41,973 bases of DNA from Blautia sp. (lineage in GTDB: Bacteria > Bacillota > Clostridia > Lachnospirales > Lachnospiraceae), in assembly GCA_022777285.1 (NCBI GenBank), contig JALFGN010000129.1, positions 1 to 41,973 of the forward strand. The letters are read 5' to 3'. Positions 15,523 to 24,343 of the stretch are shown here, piece after piece (within the stretch, counting starts at the first letter, position 1; every line of letters begins with the position of its first letter). The notes beneath the pieces are model-generated. The model was not told where the DNA came from. It saw only the letters and a program-made list of their open reading frames with translations, and did no database searches. Both the position numbers and the translations under genes were made by a program.

Positions 15523-17494
15523 GGTTCTGGTATTTGCAGGGACAACGGAAGGAAGAAAAATCGCGGAATTTCTGGATGAACAAGGCGTGCCCGCCCATGT
15601 GTGTGTGGCAACGGAATATGGAGAAACGCTTCTTCCAAGGGGAAGGGGTATGACCGTTTCTCATGAACGTCTGGATCAGGCCGGTATGGAAGCCTTGATG
15701 AAGGAGATTCAGGCAGATCCGGTTATTGATGCAACGCATCCTTATGCGGCACAAGTGACGGAAAATATTAAAGAAGCCTGTGCAAATACCGGTTGTTCCT
15801 ATATCCGGCTTCTGCGGGAAAATTGTGCAGGATCCGAAGAGGAAAAAGAAAATGAAGTCTATGTAGACAGTGTGGAAGAGGCAGCAGAATATCTGAAACA
15901 TACAGAAGGAAATATTCTGGCTACTACAGGAAGTAAGGAGATTCATAAGTATACAGAGATTCCGGAATATGAAAAACGGGTCTTTGCAAGGGTTCTTTCT
16001 CTTCCGGGCGTGGCAGCGCATTGTGCAGAACTGGGATTTCAGGGAAAAAATCTGATCTGTATGCAGGGACCGTTTTCTATGGAACTGAATAAAGCAATGC
16101 TGGAACAGTTTCATTGCCGTTATCTGGTAACGAAAATGTCCGGAAGCACAGGAGGATACGAAGAAAAGCTGGAAGCTGCCAGACAGGCAGGGGCGATTTC
16201 CGTGATCGTCGGTCGTCCGCTGAAGGAAGCGGGCATTTCTCTTCTTGCCTGCAGAGGACTGCTTTGCAAAAAGTTTTCTTTGAAACCGGCCAGAAAGATT
16301 GCTCTTGTAGGAATTGGTATGGGAGATGAGAAAAACCGCACAGAAGAAGCCAGAGAAGCCATTGCCAAAGCAGAGCTTCTGATTGGGGCAAGGCGTATGA
16401 CAAAAGCCTGTGCAGCTCCCGGTCAGGCCGTGTTTGTAGAGTATGACAGCAGGAAAATCAAAGAGTATCTGGATGCGCATCCGGAATACGAAACGGTTGC
16501 GATTCTTCTTTCCGGAGATGTGGGATTCTACAGCGGAGCAAAGAAACTTCTGGAGATTTTGCAGGAAGAAGAGGTAACGGTTATCTGCGGAATCGCCTCC
16601 CCGGTTTATTTCCTGTCAAAAATCGGTCGTTCCTGGGAGGATGCGGTACTGACCAGTGCCCATGGAAAACAGGAAAATCTGGTTTCTCTTGTGAAGCATA
16701 ACCGGAAAGTATTTTCCATTCTGGGAACAAAGGATGGGGTGGCAGAACTTGCCCGCAAGCTTACGGATTATGGAATGGGACAGGTGCAGCTGTTTGTCGG
16801 AGAACGACTTTCATATGAAGACGAAAAAATCCTTTCAGGAAAAGCGGAAGCATTTATTGGATATGAAGGGGATCCGCTGAGTGTTGTGTATCTGGAAAAT
16901 GAGCAGGCTGTGCCGCTTCCGGCTGTTCATGGAATCAAAGATGAGGCATTTATCCGGGATAAAGTACCTATGACAAAAGAAGAAGTCCGGTGTGTCTCGC
17001 TTGCCAAACTGGGTCTGGAAGAAGATTCTGTTTGTTATGATGTGGGAGCGGGAACCGGGTCGGTATCCGTGGAAATGGCCCTTCGCTGCATCCGTGGAAC
17101 GGTTTTTGCAATTGAGAAAAAGCCGTTGGCTGTTTCGCTTTTGGAAGAAAATAAGAAAAAATTTGCAGTGGATAACCTGAAAATCATAGAAGGGGAAGCA
17201 CCGGAAGCGATGGAAGCGCTGGAGATGCCTACCCATGCGTTTATTGGAGGTTCCTCCGGAAATATGAAGGCGATATTGCAGATGCTTCTGGAGAAGAATC
17301 CGAATATCAAGATCGTGATTAACTGTATTGCATTGGAAACGGTGGCAGAGACTATGAAAGCGCTGAAAGAACTTCCTTTTACGGATGTAGAAGTGGTGCA
17401 GATGAATGTGAGCCGTGCAAAAGCAGTTGGTCCGTATCATCTGATGATGGGAGAAAATCCCATTACGATTTTTTCCTGTAAAGGAAAGGAGTGA
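15515..17494 (+). CDS. cbiJET: trifunctional fusion: cobalt-precorrin-6A reductase (CbiJ), C5-methyltransferase (CbiE), C15-methyltransferase/decarboxylase (CbiT)
   Basis: One uninterrupted 659-residue frame holds three enzymes. Residues 1 to about 255 are CbiJ/CobK, starting VLVFAGTTEGRKIAEFL with DATHPYAAQVTENI near 72. Residues about 258 to 465 are the CbiE methylase, starting KIALVGIGMGDEKNRTEEA with LLSGDVGFYSGAKKLLE. Residues about 475 to 659 are CbiT, a class I SAM methyltransferase with YDVGAGTGSVSVEMAL and a C-terminal NVSRAKAVGPYHLM. Together they would convert cobalt-precorrin-6A to cobalt-precorrin-8. CbiE-CbiT fusions (CobL) are common; adding CbiJ is less so. It overlaps cbiH by 8 bp. 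Confidence 0.93.
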   Translation: MCKVLVFAGTTEGRKIAEFLDEQGVPAHVCVATEYGETLLPRGRGMTVSHERLDQAGMEALMKEIQADPVIDATHPYAAQVTENIKEACANTGCSYIRLLRENCAGSEEEKENEVYVDSVEEAAEYLKHTEGNILATTGSKEIHKYTEIPEYEKRVFARVLSLPGVAAHCAELGFQGKNLICMQGPFSMELNKAMLEQFHCRYLVTKMSGSTGGYEEKLEAARQAGAISVIVGRPLKEAGISLLACRGLLCKKFSLKPARKIALVGIGMGDEKNRTEEAREAIAKAELLIGARRMTKACAAPGQAVFVEYDSRKIKEYLDAHPEYETVAILLSGDVGFYSGAKKLLEILQEEEVTVICGIASPVYFLSKIGRSWEDAVLTSAHGKQENLVSLVKHNRKVFSILGTKDGVAELARKLTDYGMGQVQLFVGERLSYEDEKILSGKAEAFIGYEGDPLSVVYLENEQAVPLPAVHGIKDEAFIRDKVPMTKEEVRCVSLAKLGLEEDSVCYDVGAGTGSVSVEMALRCIRGTVFAIEKKPLAVSLLEENKKKFAVDNLKIIEGEAPEAMEALEMPTHAFIGGSSGNMKAILQMLLEKNPNIKIVINCIALETVAETMKALKELPFTDVEVVQMNVSRAKAVGPYHLMMGENPITIFSCKGKE

Positions 17495-17501
17495 GGTAAG
17501 A

Positions 17502-18914
17502 ATGGAAGTCCCCCGTTTTCTTCTTTGTGCGGGAGCCAGCGGGAGCGGGAAAACTCTGATTACCTGCGGAATTTTGCAGGTGCTGAAAAACCGTGGCCTG
17601 CAGGTGGCTTCTTTTAAATGCGGACCGGATTATATCGATCCGATGTTCCATTCGAAAGTCATTGGAACAAAATCAAGAAATCTGGATACTTTTTTTACAG
17701 AAAAGCGTGTGCTCCAATACCTGTTGGCAGAGAATTGCAAAGGCATGGATGTGGCAGTTATGGAAGGGGTAATGGGCTATTATGACGGAGCAGGAGGCAT
17801 CACCACAAAGGCCAGTGCTTATGAACTGGCCAGTGATACGCGTACACCGGCTGTTCTGATCGTGAATGGTAAAGGTATGAGCCTTTCCATTGTTCCTTAT
17901 ATCAAAGGGTTTCTCACTTATCGATCGCCCAGCTGGATTTGTGGTGTGATTTTGAATCAGATGAGTCCAATGTTATATCCAAGAATCCGAAAACAGATTG
18001 AAGAAGAACTGAATCTGCCGGTGATGGGCTATGTGCCGAAAGTAGAGGACTGTGTCATAGAAAGCAGACATCTGGGGCTGGTCCTTCCGGAAGAAGTCGA
18101 GGGATTCCGGGAGAAACTGCAGAAACTGGCAGGGATTCTGGAAGAGACGCTGGAAGTGGACAAGCTTCTGGAACTGGCAAAGTCGGCACCGGCTCTTGCT
18201 GCACAAGTTCCATGGGAAGCAGACAGTGATTTTGCCTTTCATGCGGAACAGCCGGTACGCATCGGGGTGGCGCTGGATGAGGCATTTTGTTTTGTTTATC
18301 AGGACAATCTGGAACTCCTCCGAAAGATGGGAGCCGAACTGGTTCCTTTTTCCCCGATTGGGGATACAGCACTTCCGGAAAATCTGGATGGTGTGATCCT
18401 TTATGGCGGCTATCCGGAACTCTTTGCCCAACAACTGGAAGAGAATGCGTCCATGCGGGAATCCATACGAAAGGCGTATGAAGCCGGTATGCCTGTGATT
18501 GCGGAATGCGGAGGATTTATGTATCTGCATGACACAATGGAGGATATGAAAGGCAATCCGGTGAAGGGAGTTGGAATCATTCCTGGAAAAGCTTATCAGA
18601 CACCAAAACTGGGACGTTTTGGTTATATCACGCTGACCCCGAAAACAGATCGTGTTCTTGGACAGTCCCTGGACAGCAGTCCGGCGCATGAATTTCACTA
18701 TTTTGATTCCACCAGCTGCGGAACAGATTTTATGGCACAGAAGCCTTACAGTACAAGAGGATGGGAATGCATCCATGCATCCGACCATCTGCTTGCAGGA
18801 TTTCCGCATTTTTATTATTACGGGAATCCACAGATTCCAAAATCCATCGTACAATGCTGTATGAATTATAAAAAGCAAAGAAAAACTTACACAGAAAGAA
18901 GGAAAGACAGATGA
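17502..18914 (+). CDS. cbiA: cobyrinate a,c-diamide synthase
   Basis: Glutamine-dependent amidation of the a and c side chains of cobyrinate. The N-terminal dethiobiotin-synthetase-like domain has a P-loop, GASGSGKTLIT, near residue 9, and CGPDYIDPMFH near 43. The C-terminal class I amidotransferase domain has the nucleophile Cys336 in VIAECGGFMYL and the histidine region AHEFHYF near 390. The 470-residue length is normal. Starts 7 bp after cbiJET and overlaps cobT by 4 bp. Confidence 0.95.
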   Translation: MEVPRFLLCAGASGSGKTLITCGILQVLKNRGLQVASFKCGPDYIDPMFHSKVIGTKSRNLDTFFTEKRVLQYLLAENCKGMDVAVMEGVMGYYDGAGGITTKASAYELASDTRTPAVLIVNGKGMSLSIVPYIKGFLTYRSPSWICGVILNQMSPMLYPRIRKQIEEELNLPVMGYVPKVEDCVIESRHLGLVLPEEVEGFREKLQKLAGILEETLEVDKLLELAKSAPALAAQVPWEADSDFAFHAEQPVRIGVALDEAFCFVYQDNLELLRKMGAELVPFSPIGDTALPENLDGVILYGGYPELFAQQLEENASMRESIRKAYEAGMPVIAECGGFMYLHDTMEDMKGNPVKGVGIIPGKAYQTPKLGRFGYITLTPKTDRVLGQSLDSSPAHEFHYFDSTSCGTDFMAQKPYSTRGWECIHASDHLLAGFPHFYYYGNPQIPKSIVQCCMNYKKQRKTYTERRKDR

Positions 18915-19960
18915 AACTGGAAGAAGCGTTAAAGAAAATCCGGCCTTTGGATGAGGCGGCTATGGAACAGTGCAGACAGAAGTGGGACAGCATTGCCCAT
19001 CCTCTTCACAGTCTTGGAAAGCTGGAAGATGTGCTGGTGCAGATTGCCGGAATCACAGGAGACATCCGGGTGGATCTGAAAAAGAAAGCCCTTGTTCCCA
19101 TGTGTGCAGATAATGGTGTGGTAGAAGAAGGAGTGACACAGACTGGACAGGAAATCACAGCACTGGTGTGCGAGAACTTTCTGCAGACAAAAGCAGTCTC
19201 CAGTATCATGTGTAAGACTGTAGGCGCAGAGATTTTTCCGGTCGATGTGGGAGTTGCCACAGATGTCAGCATCCTGAACCGGAAGATCGCATATGGAACA
19301 AAAAATATGGTAAAAGAGCCGGCTATGACAAGAGAACAGGCGATTCAGGCAATCGAAACCGGGATTGAGATGGTAGAAACCCTGAAAGAAAAGGGATACC
19401 GGATCATTGCAACCGGAGAAATGGGAATCGGAAATACCACGACCAGCAGTGCAGTTGCTTCCGTGATTCTTGGAAGACCGGTAGAAGATATGACCGGACG
19501 TGGAGCCGGACTTTCCTCGGAAGGACTGAACCGGAAAATCAATGCCATCCGTAAGGCAGTTGCGCTGCATCAGCCAGATCCGAAAGACGGAATTGATGTG
19601 GTGTCCAAAGTGGGTGGATTTGATATTGCAGCCATTGCAGGTCTCTTTATCGGCGGCGCAGCCCTTCGGGTACCCATTGTCATTGATGGTGTGATCTCTG
19701 CAGTCGGTGCACTGGTTGCAGCGACGATCTGTCCGGAAACAAAAGGCTATATGATTCCAAGCCATGTATCAAAAGAACCGGCTGGTCATCTGCTCCTGGA
19801 AGTACTTGGAAAAGAAGCACCGCTTCATTGTGATATGTGCCTTGGGGAAGGAACCGGTGCAGTTACGTTCTTCCCGCTTCTGGATATTGCAACGGCGGTC
19901 TATTACGGAATGAGTGATTTTGGCGGAATCGGCATGGAAGCTTATGTGCCTCTTGCATAG
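18911..19960 (+). CDS. cobT: nicotinate-nucleotide:dimethylbenzimidazole phosphoribosyltransferase
   Basis: Activates the lower-ligand base to its alpha-riboside phosphate for nucleotide-loop assembly. The 349-residue protein shows VPMCADNGVVEEGVTQTGQ near residue 63, ATGEMGIGNTTTSSAV near 168, GFDIAAIAGLFIGGA near 236 and the C-terminal GEGTGAV with Glu313 at the expected catalytic position. No genes for making benzimidazole or phenolic bases are seen in the window, so the base is made elsewhere or salvaged. The start overlaps cbiA by 4 bp. Confidence 0.95.
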   Translation: MKLEEALKKIRPLDEAAMEQCRQKWDSIAHPLHSLGKLEDVLVQIAGITGDIRVDLKKKALVPMCADNGVVEEGVTQTGQEITALVCENFLQTKAVSSIMCKTVGAEIFPVDVGVATDVSILNRKIAYGTKNMVKEPAMTREQAIQAIETGIEMVETLKEKGYRIIATGEMGIGNTTTSSAVASVILGRPVEDMTGRGAGLSSEGLNRKINAIRKAVALHQPDPKDGIDVVSKVGGFDIAAIAGLFIGGAALRVPIVIDGVISAVGALVAATICPETKGYMIPSHVSKEPAGHLLLEVLGKEAPLHCDMCLGEGTGAVTFFPLLDIATAVYYGMSDFGGIGMEAYVPLA

Positions 19961-19972
19961 GAGGAAACGGAT

Positions 19973-20500
19973 ATGATAACCCTTGTGACAGGTGGAAGCG
20001 GAAGTGGAAAGTCGGCTTACGCAGAAGATGTGCTTACCGGTTTCGGTGAGGGGGAACGGATTTACATAGCGACGATGTATCCTTTTGATGAGGAAAGTCA
20101 AAAAAGGATCTCGCGTCATCGAATGATGCGGGCAAAGAAAAATTTTTCTACGGTAGAATGTTATACCGGGCTGAAGGAGCAGAAGATTCCCTCAAATGCT
20201 TACGTTTTGCTGGAATGTATGTCGAATCTGGTGGCCAATGAGATGTTTCAGGAGACAGGAGCAAAAGAAAACACCGTCCAGGCGGTTTTAGATGGGGTTG
20301 CTAATCTGGAGAAGCAGGCCGCAGAGCTTGTCATTGTCACCAATGAGATTTTTTCGGATGGAATCGTGTATGAAGAAGAAACCATCCGTTACCAGGAATA
20401 TCTGGGACGCATCAACCGGGAAATCGCCAAAAAGGCAGCTACAGTAGTAGAAGTGGTTTACGGGATTCCGGTTGTTCAGAAACAGGCAGGAGGAGAATGA
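19973..20500 (+). CDS. cobU: adenosylcobinamide kinase / phosphate guanylyltransferase (CobU family), divergent C-terminal half
   Basis: Phosphorylates adenosylcobinamide and attaches GMP. The 175-residue protein keeps a perfect P-loop, VTGGSGSGKSAYAEDV, the RISRHRMMR segment that carries the guanylylated His region, and LLECMSNLVANEMF. The C-terminal motif that usually reads TNE(V/L)G-GIVP is altered to TNEIFSDGIVYEEE, with an inserted residue and loss of the Pro. A good AGGAGG site precedes the ATG. A second CobU-like gene two genes downstream has the reverse pattern. Overlaps cobS by 4 bp. Confidence 0.9.
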   Translation: MITLVTGGSGSGKSAYAEDVLTGFGEGERIYIATMYPFDEESQKRISRHRMMRAKKNFSTVECYTGLKEQKIPSNAYVLLECMSNLVANEMFQETGAKENTVQAVLDGVANLEKQAAELVIVTNEIFSDGIVYEEETIRYQEYLGRINREIAKKAATVVEVVYGIPVVQKQAGGE

Positions 20501-21291
20501 AAGTGGAAGAAAAAACAAAGAAAGGAAGTCAGCTCTGGAACAGCTTTAAAATTGCTTTTTCTATGTATTCGAAAATTCCCATGCCCCAAAGTGAATGGAC
20601 CAGAGAAAATATGCGTTATATTATGTGTTTTTATCCCCTGATCGGCATGGTGATCGGAGGGCTTGTGTGGCTCTGGGGAACCTACGGGAGCGGACTGGTA
20701 AGCAGTCATCTCTTTTATTCGGTGGTTCTTTTACTGATTCCTGTGGCAGTCACCGGAGGGATTCATCTGGATGGCCTTCTGGATACGGCAGATGCGTTGA
20801 ATTCTTATCAGCCAAGAGAACGGAAACTGGAGATTCTGAAAGACTCCCATGCAGGAGCCTTTGCGATTATTGTGGGAATCTGCTATTTTCTTTTCTATCT
20901 GGGCGTGTGCAGCGAAGTCAATGAACGGAGTCTGCCGGTGATCTGTCTGGGATTTGTTTTCGCCAGGGGGCTTGGCGCTTTTTCCATCGCTTCTTTTCCT
21001 ATGGCAAAAAATACAGGACTTGCAGCCGCTTTCTCAGATGGTGCCCAGAAGCGTGCGGTTCGTATCACCTCGGTATTCTTTGTGGCAGTGACCGGAATCG
21101 GGATGATTCTTTTGCGTCCTTTGATCGGGTGCTGTGTGCTTGCGGGAACAGCACTGGAATATTTGTATTATTACAAAATGTCTCAGAAAGAATTCGGCGG
21201 AATTACCGGAGATCTGGCAGGATTTCATATGCAGCTTTGTGAGCTGGTGGTTGCATTTTGTGCAGTTCTGGGACAGATGATGGGAGGTTGA
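20497..21291 (+). CDS. cobS: adenosylcobinamide-GDP ribazoletransferase (cobalamin synthase)
   Basis: Integral membrane enzyme that joins adenosylcobinamide-GDP to the alpha-riboside or its phosphate, the last assembly step. The 264-residue protein begins with a short soluble stretch including AFSMYSKIPMPQSEWT. GGIHLDGLLDTADALNSY near residue 88 is the CobS signature with the Mg-binding acidic residues, and it is followed by RKLEILKDSHAGAFA. Several hydrophobic helices fill the rest. The ATG overlaps the cobU stop. Confidence 0.95.
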   Translation: MKVEEKTKKGSQLWNSFKIAFSMYSKIPMPQSEWTRENMRYIMCFYPLIGMVIGGLVWLWGTYGSGLVSSHLFYSVVLLLIPVAVTGGIHLDGLLDTADALNSYQPRERKLEILKDSHAGAFAIIVGICYFLFYLGVCSEVNERSLPVICLGFVFARGLGAFSIASFPMAKNTGLAAAFSDGAQKRAVRITSVFFVAVTGIGMILLRPLIGCCVLAGTALEYLYYYKMSQKEFGGITGDLAGFHMQLCELVVAFCAVLGQMMGG

Positions 21292-21294
21292 GTT

Positions 21295-21681
21295 GTGAAG
21301 CTGATTTTAGGCGGAGCCTTTCAGGGAAAAAAAGAATATGTAACGGAGCATCTGGGGATTTCCAAAGAGCAGATCGTGGATGGAAAAACAGCTTCTTATG
21401 AAGCCATTTTTACCTGTGTCTGCATGGATCATTTTCACGCGTGGGTGAGAGCACGCCTCCTAGAAGGAAAAAACCTGGATGGACTGGAAGAGGAACTGAT
21501 GGAAAAGAATCCGGAACTGCTTTTGATCACCAATGAACTGGGATATGGAGTGGTGCCTGTAGAGGTGTTTGACCGGATGTACAGAGAAACGACAGGAAGA
21601 GTCTGTACCAGACTGGCAGCGAAAAGCAGCTGTGTGGTGCGGGTGGTATGCGGAATCGGGACGGTGTTGAAAGATGGCTGA
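21295..21681 (+). CDS. short CobU paralogue with degenerate P-loop
   Basis: A 128-residue protein of the CobU family that lacks the central section of the enzyme. Its N-terminal loop reads GGAFQGKKEYV, with Lys where the P-loop needs Ser or Thr, and there is no counterpart of the His segment. Its C-terminus is the canonical one: ITNELGYGVVPVEVFDRMYR and VVCGIGTVLK. Starts at GTG 21295, 3 bp after cobS and behind GGGAGG, and overlaps cobC. It could be a regulatory or structural partner of the main CobU (family enzymes are oligomeric), or a separate nucleotide-binding protein. The family assignment is good; the role is unknown. Confidence 0.78.
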   Translation: MKLILGGAFQGKKEYVTEHLGISKEQIVDGKTASYEAIFTCVCMDHFHAWVRARLLEGKNLDGLEEELMEKNPELLLITNELGYGVVPVEVFDRMYRETTGRVCTRLAAKSSCVVRVVCGIGTVLKDG

Positions 21682-22291
21682 GTTTTATCTGATTCGTCAT
21701 TCTATGACAAAAGGAAATCTGGAAAAGCGTTATGTTGGTTCCCGGACGGATGAACCTCTCTGCAGAGAAGGAATTGCTCTGCTGGAGGGGTTTTCTTATC
21801 CGGCAGGGGAGCAGGTAGAGCGTGTTATTGTAAGTCCCATGCGCCGATGTGTGCAGACTGCACAGATTCTGTTTCCGGGGAAAGAGCTGGTTTTGGAACC
21901 CGGGCTTATGGAATGCGATTTTGGCGCATTTGAGAATAAAAATTATGAAGAATTAAGCGGGGATCCGGCTTATCAGGAATGGATCGACAGCAATGGAACC
22001 ATGCCTTTTCCCGGGGGAGAAAGTATGGAAGGATTTCAGAAACGGTGTCGGGAGCAGTTTGCCCGTATTCTGGAGGCATGTCTGGAGGAATCCGTGGAAT
22101 TGGGGGCTTTTGTGGTGCATGGAGGAACCATCATGAGTATTCTCAGCGGCTTTTCCAAAGTGCCGGGAGATTATTTTTCCTGGCAGGTAAAGAACGGGGA
22201 AGGATTTCAAATCAAGACTACAAAGAAACAGTGGAAAGAGACTGGAAAAATAGAAGTAACGGGGAAAATACAAATCGTAAGGGAAGGATAA
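21674..22291 (+). CDS. cobC: alpha-ribazole phosphatase-like histidine phosphatase
   Basis: Histidine phosphatase superfamily member expected to dephosphorylate alpha-riboside phosphate or adenosylcobalamin 5'-phosphate. The 205-residue protein has the phosphohistidine motif as LIRHSMTKGN (RHS rather than the common RHG), the VSPMRRCVQTAQILF segment near residue 53, and FVVHGGTIMSIL with the second catalytic His near 149. Overlaps the preceding short CobU-like gene by 8 bp. The substrate is inferred from operon context. Confidence 0.88.
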   Translation: MAEFYLIRHSMTKGNLEKRYVGSRTDEPLCREGIALLEGFSYPAGEQVERVIVSPMRRCVQTAQILFPGKELVLEPGLMECDFGAFENKNYEELSGDPAYQEWIDSNGTMPFPGGESMEGFQKRCREQFARILEACLEESVELGAFVVHGGTIMSILSGFSKVPGDYFSWQVKNGEGFQIKTTKKQWKETGKIEVTGKIQIVREG

Positions 22292-22297
22292 AAAAGA

Positions 22298-23269
22298 ATG
22301 AAATGGACAGCATTGGCCCTGATCGCGGGCTTTTTTATAGATTTACTTCTGGGAGATCCCAGATGGCTGTACCATCCGGTGCGGATCATAGGAAACAGCA
22401 TTGCCTGGCTGGAGAAAAGACTCCGGCGGATATTTCCAAAGACACCGGAAGGGGAGAAATGGGCAGGCGCTTTGCTGGTGGTTTTGATCTGCCTTGGAAG
22501 CGGCGGGATTCCGCTTCTTCTTGTGACATTGGCTGACCGGATCCATACGGCAGCCGGTGTGGCGCTTTCTGCCTTTCTTTGTTATCAGATGCTGGCAGTG
22601 AAGTCTCTGAAACAGGAAAGTATGCGGGTATATGACCGGCTTACAAAAGGAACCATTGAGGAAGCCAGATATGCCGTTTCCATGATCGTAGGGCGGGATA
22701 CCCAGAATCTGGATGCGGCCGGTGTGACGAAGGCTGCGGTGGAAACTGTGGCAGAAAATACATCGGATGGAATTGTGGCACCACTTTTTTATATGGCGAT
22801 TGGCGGGCCTGCTCTTATGTTTCTGTATAAGGGAATCAACACCATGGATTCCATGATTGCCTATAAAAATGACAAATATCTGTATTTTGGCCGGTGTGCA
22901 GCAAAACTGGATGATATTGCCAATTATATTCCGGCACGGATTTCCGCATTTCTTATGATTGCTGCAGCTGCCATCTGTGGATATGACTGGAAACAGGCAT
23001 GGAAGATTTTTAAGAGAGACCGGTATAATCATGCAAGCCCCAATTCGGCGCAGACAGAAGCAGTGATGGCAGGTGCTCTGGATGTACAGCTGGCCGGAAA
23101 TGCCTTTTATTTTGGAAAGTTATATGAGAAAAAAACCATAGGGGATGCGATCAGAAAACCGGAACCGGAAGATATTCCCCGTGCAAATAAGATCCTGTAT
23201 GTGACGGCTGCGCTTGGAACCTTTTTGTTTGCCGGGCTTCGGATGCTTGTGATTGGTTGTATTTTATAG
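22298..23269 (+). CDS. cbiB: adenosylcobinamide-phosphate synthase
   Basis: Membrane enzyme that attaches (R)-1-amino-2-propanol or its phosphate to adenosylcobyric acid. The 323-residue protein opens with LIAGFFIDLLLGDPRWLYHPVRIIG (family signature DLLLGDP...HPV). It also contains ARYAVSMIVGRDTQNLD near 126 and VETVAENTSDGIVAPLFY near 148, both highly conserved, and several hydrophobic segments. ATG behind GGGAAGGA, 6 bp after cobC. Confidence 0.95.
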   Translation: MKWTALALIAGFFIDLLLGDPRWLYHPVRIIGNSIAWLEKRLRRIFPKTPEGEKWAGALLVVLICLGSGGIPLLLVTLADRIHTAAGVALSAFLCYQMLAVKSLKQESMRVYDRLTKGTIEEARYAVSMIVGRDTQNLDAAGVTKAAVETVAENTSDGIVAPLFYMAIGGPALMFLYKGINTMDSMIAYKNDKYLYFGRCAAKLDDIANYIPARISAFLMIAAAAICGYDWKQAWKIFKRDRYNHASPNSAQTEAVMAGALDVQLAGNAFYFGKLYEKKTIGDAIRKPEPEDIPRANKILYVTAALGTFLFAGLRMLVIGCIL

Positions 23270-23292
23270 GAAACGGGATAGGAGAGACAGAC

Positions 23293-24339
23293 ATGAGTTA
23301 CCATTTACACGGCGGAGACATTTACCGCCATCAAAATGTGACAGATTTTTCCGCCAACTGCAATCCATTCGGAACACCGGAATCTGTGAAGCAGGCGGCT
23401 GTACTGGCAATGGAGGAAGTGTGTAATTATCCGGATACCTGCTGTCAGGAATTGCGGGAAGCCATTGGAGCATATGAAGGGGTCAACCCCGATTGGATTC
23501 TTTGCGGAAACGGGGCGGCAGATCTGATTTTTCGTCTGGTGCTTGGGGAAAAGCCAAAGAAAGCTTTGCTTCCCGCACCGGTTTTTGCAGAATATGAGCA
23601 GGCTCTGGAAACTGCCGGTTGCCAGGTACAGCATTATTTTCTGAAAGAGGAGAATGGATTTTTACTGGATGAAGGATTTCTTGCGGCCATTGAAGAAGGG
23701 GTCGATATGGTATTTGTGTGTAATCCCAATAATCCTACGGGTGTGCTTACCAGGCGGGAACTTCTTCTTCGTATACTGGAAAAATGCAGGGAAAGGAACT
23801 GTCTCCTGGTTTTGGATGAATGTTTTGTAGATTTTGTGGAAGAGCCGGAAGCCCACACATTGAAAGAGTGTCTGGATCGCTCTTCCAATCTGTTTCTTCT
23901 GAAAGCATTTACCAAGCGTTATGCAATGGCAGGGGTACGTCTTGGATATGGGTTGTGCAGCAATCCCGGGATTCTGGAACGGGCGGCCCTTTGCGGACAG
24001 CCCTGGAGTGTTTCCACCATTGCACAAAAGGCGGGTGTGGCAGCATTAAAAGAGGAAGCTTATGTGGCACGGACCATGCAGGTCATTCGAAAGGAACGGT
24101 GCCGGATGCTGGAAGAAATGAAAAAAGCAGGTTATATCACCTTTGCATCCAGCGCCAATTATATTTTTTTTAAAGGTCCCAAAGACCTGTATGAAAATTG
24201 TCTGAAGGCGGGATTTCTCATTCGCGACTGCAGCAATTATCATGGATTAGAAAAAGGCTATTACCGGATTGCAGTAAAACTTCGGGAAGACAATGACCGG
24301 CTGCTCCGGGTGCTTGCCCGGTACGGAAAGGAAGGATAA
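23293..24339 (+). CDS. cobD: threonine-phosphate decarboxylase (PLP-dependent)
   Basis: Makes (R)-1-amino-2-propanol phosphate, the linker added by CbiB. It is a fold-type I aminotransferase relative of 348 residues. HGGDIY at the N-terminus, [11 protein letters not shown] near residue 20, [14 protein letters not shown] near 140, and the PLP lysine Lys208 in [17 protein letters not shown] are visible. The frame extends back to 23257 inside cbiB, but the ATG at 23293 (MSYHLHGG) has the ribosome-binding site (ATAGGAGAG) and the family N-terminus, so I use it. Confidence 0.93.
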   Translation: MSYHLHGGDIYRHQNVTDFSANCNPFGTPESVKQAAVLAMEEVCNYPDTCCQELREAIGAYEGVNPDWILCGNGAADLIFRLVLGEKPKKALLPAPVFAEYEQALETAGCQVQHYFLKEENGFLLDEGFLAAIEEGVDMVFVCNPNNPTGVLTRRELLLRILEKCRERNCLLVLDECFVDFVEEPEAHTLKECLDRSSNLFLLKAFTKRYAMAGVRLGYGLCSNPGILERAALCGQPWSVSTIAQKAGVAALKEEAYVARTMQVIRKERCRMLEEMKKAGYITFASSANYIFFKGPKDLYENCLKAGFLIRDCSNYHGLEKGYYRIAVKLREDNDRLLRVLARYGKEG

Positions 24340-24343
24340 GAAA

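Noticed and set aside
15515-17494. The long fused frames (also 34955-37336) considered as assembly artefacts
   Set aside because: Each is one clean frame with in-register linkers, normal domain sizes and no sign of a lost stop; kept as real fusions. The cbiO/K junction, which has a start signal, is flagged separately.
24293-24343. Longer N-terminus for cbiP inside cobD
   Set aside because: Extra residues are the shifted reading of the cobD end; [10 protein letters not shown] is the standard start with a ribosome-binding site.
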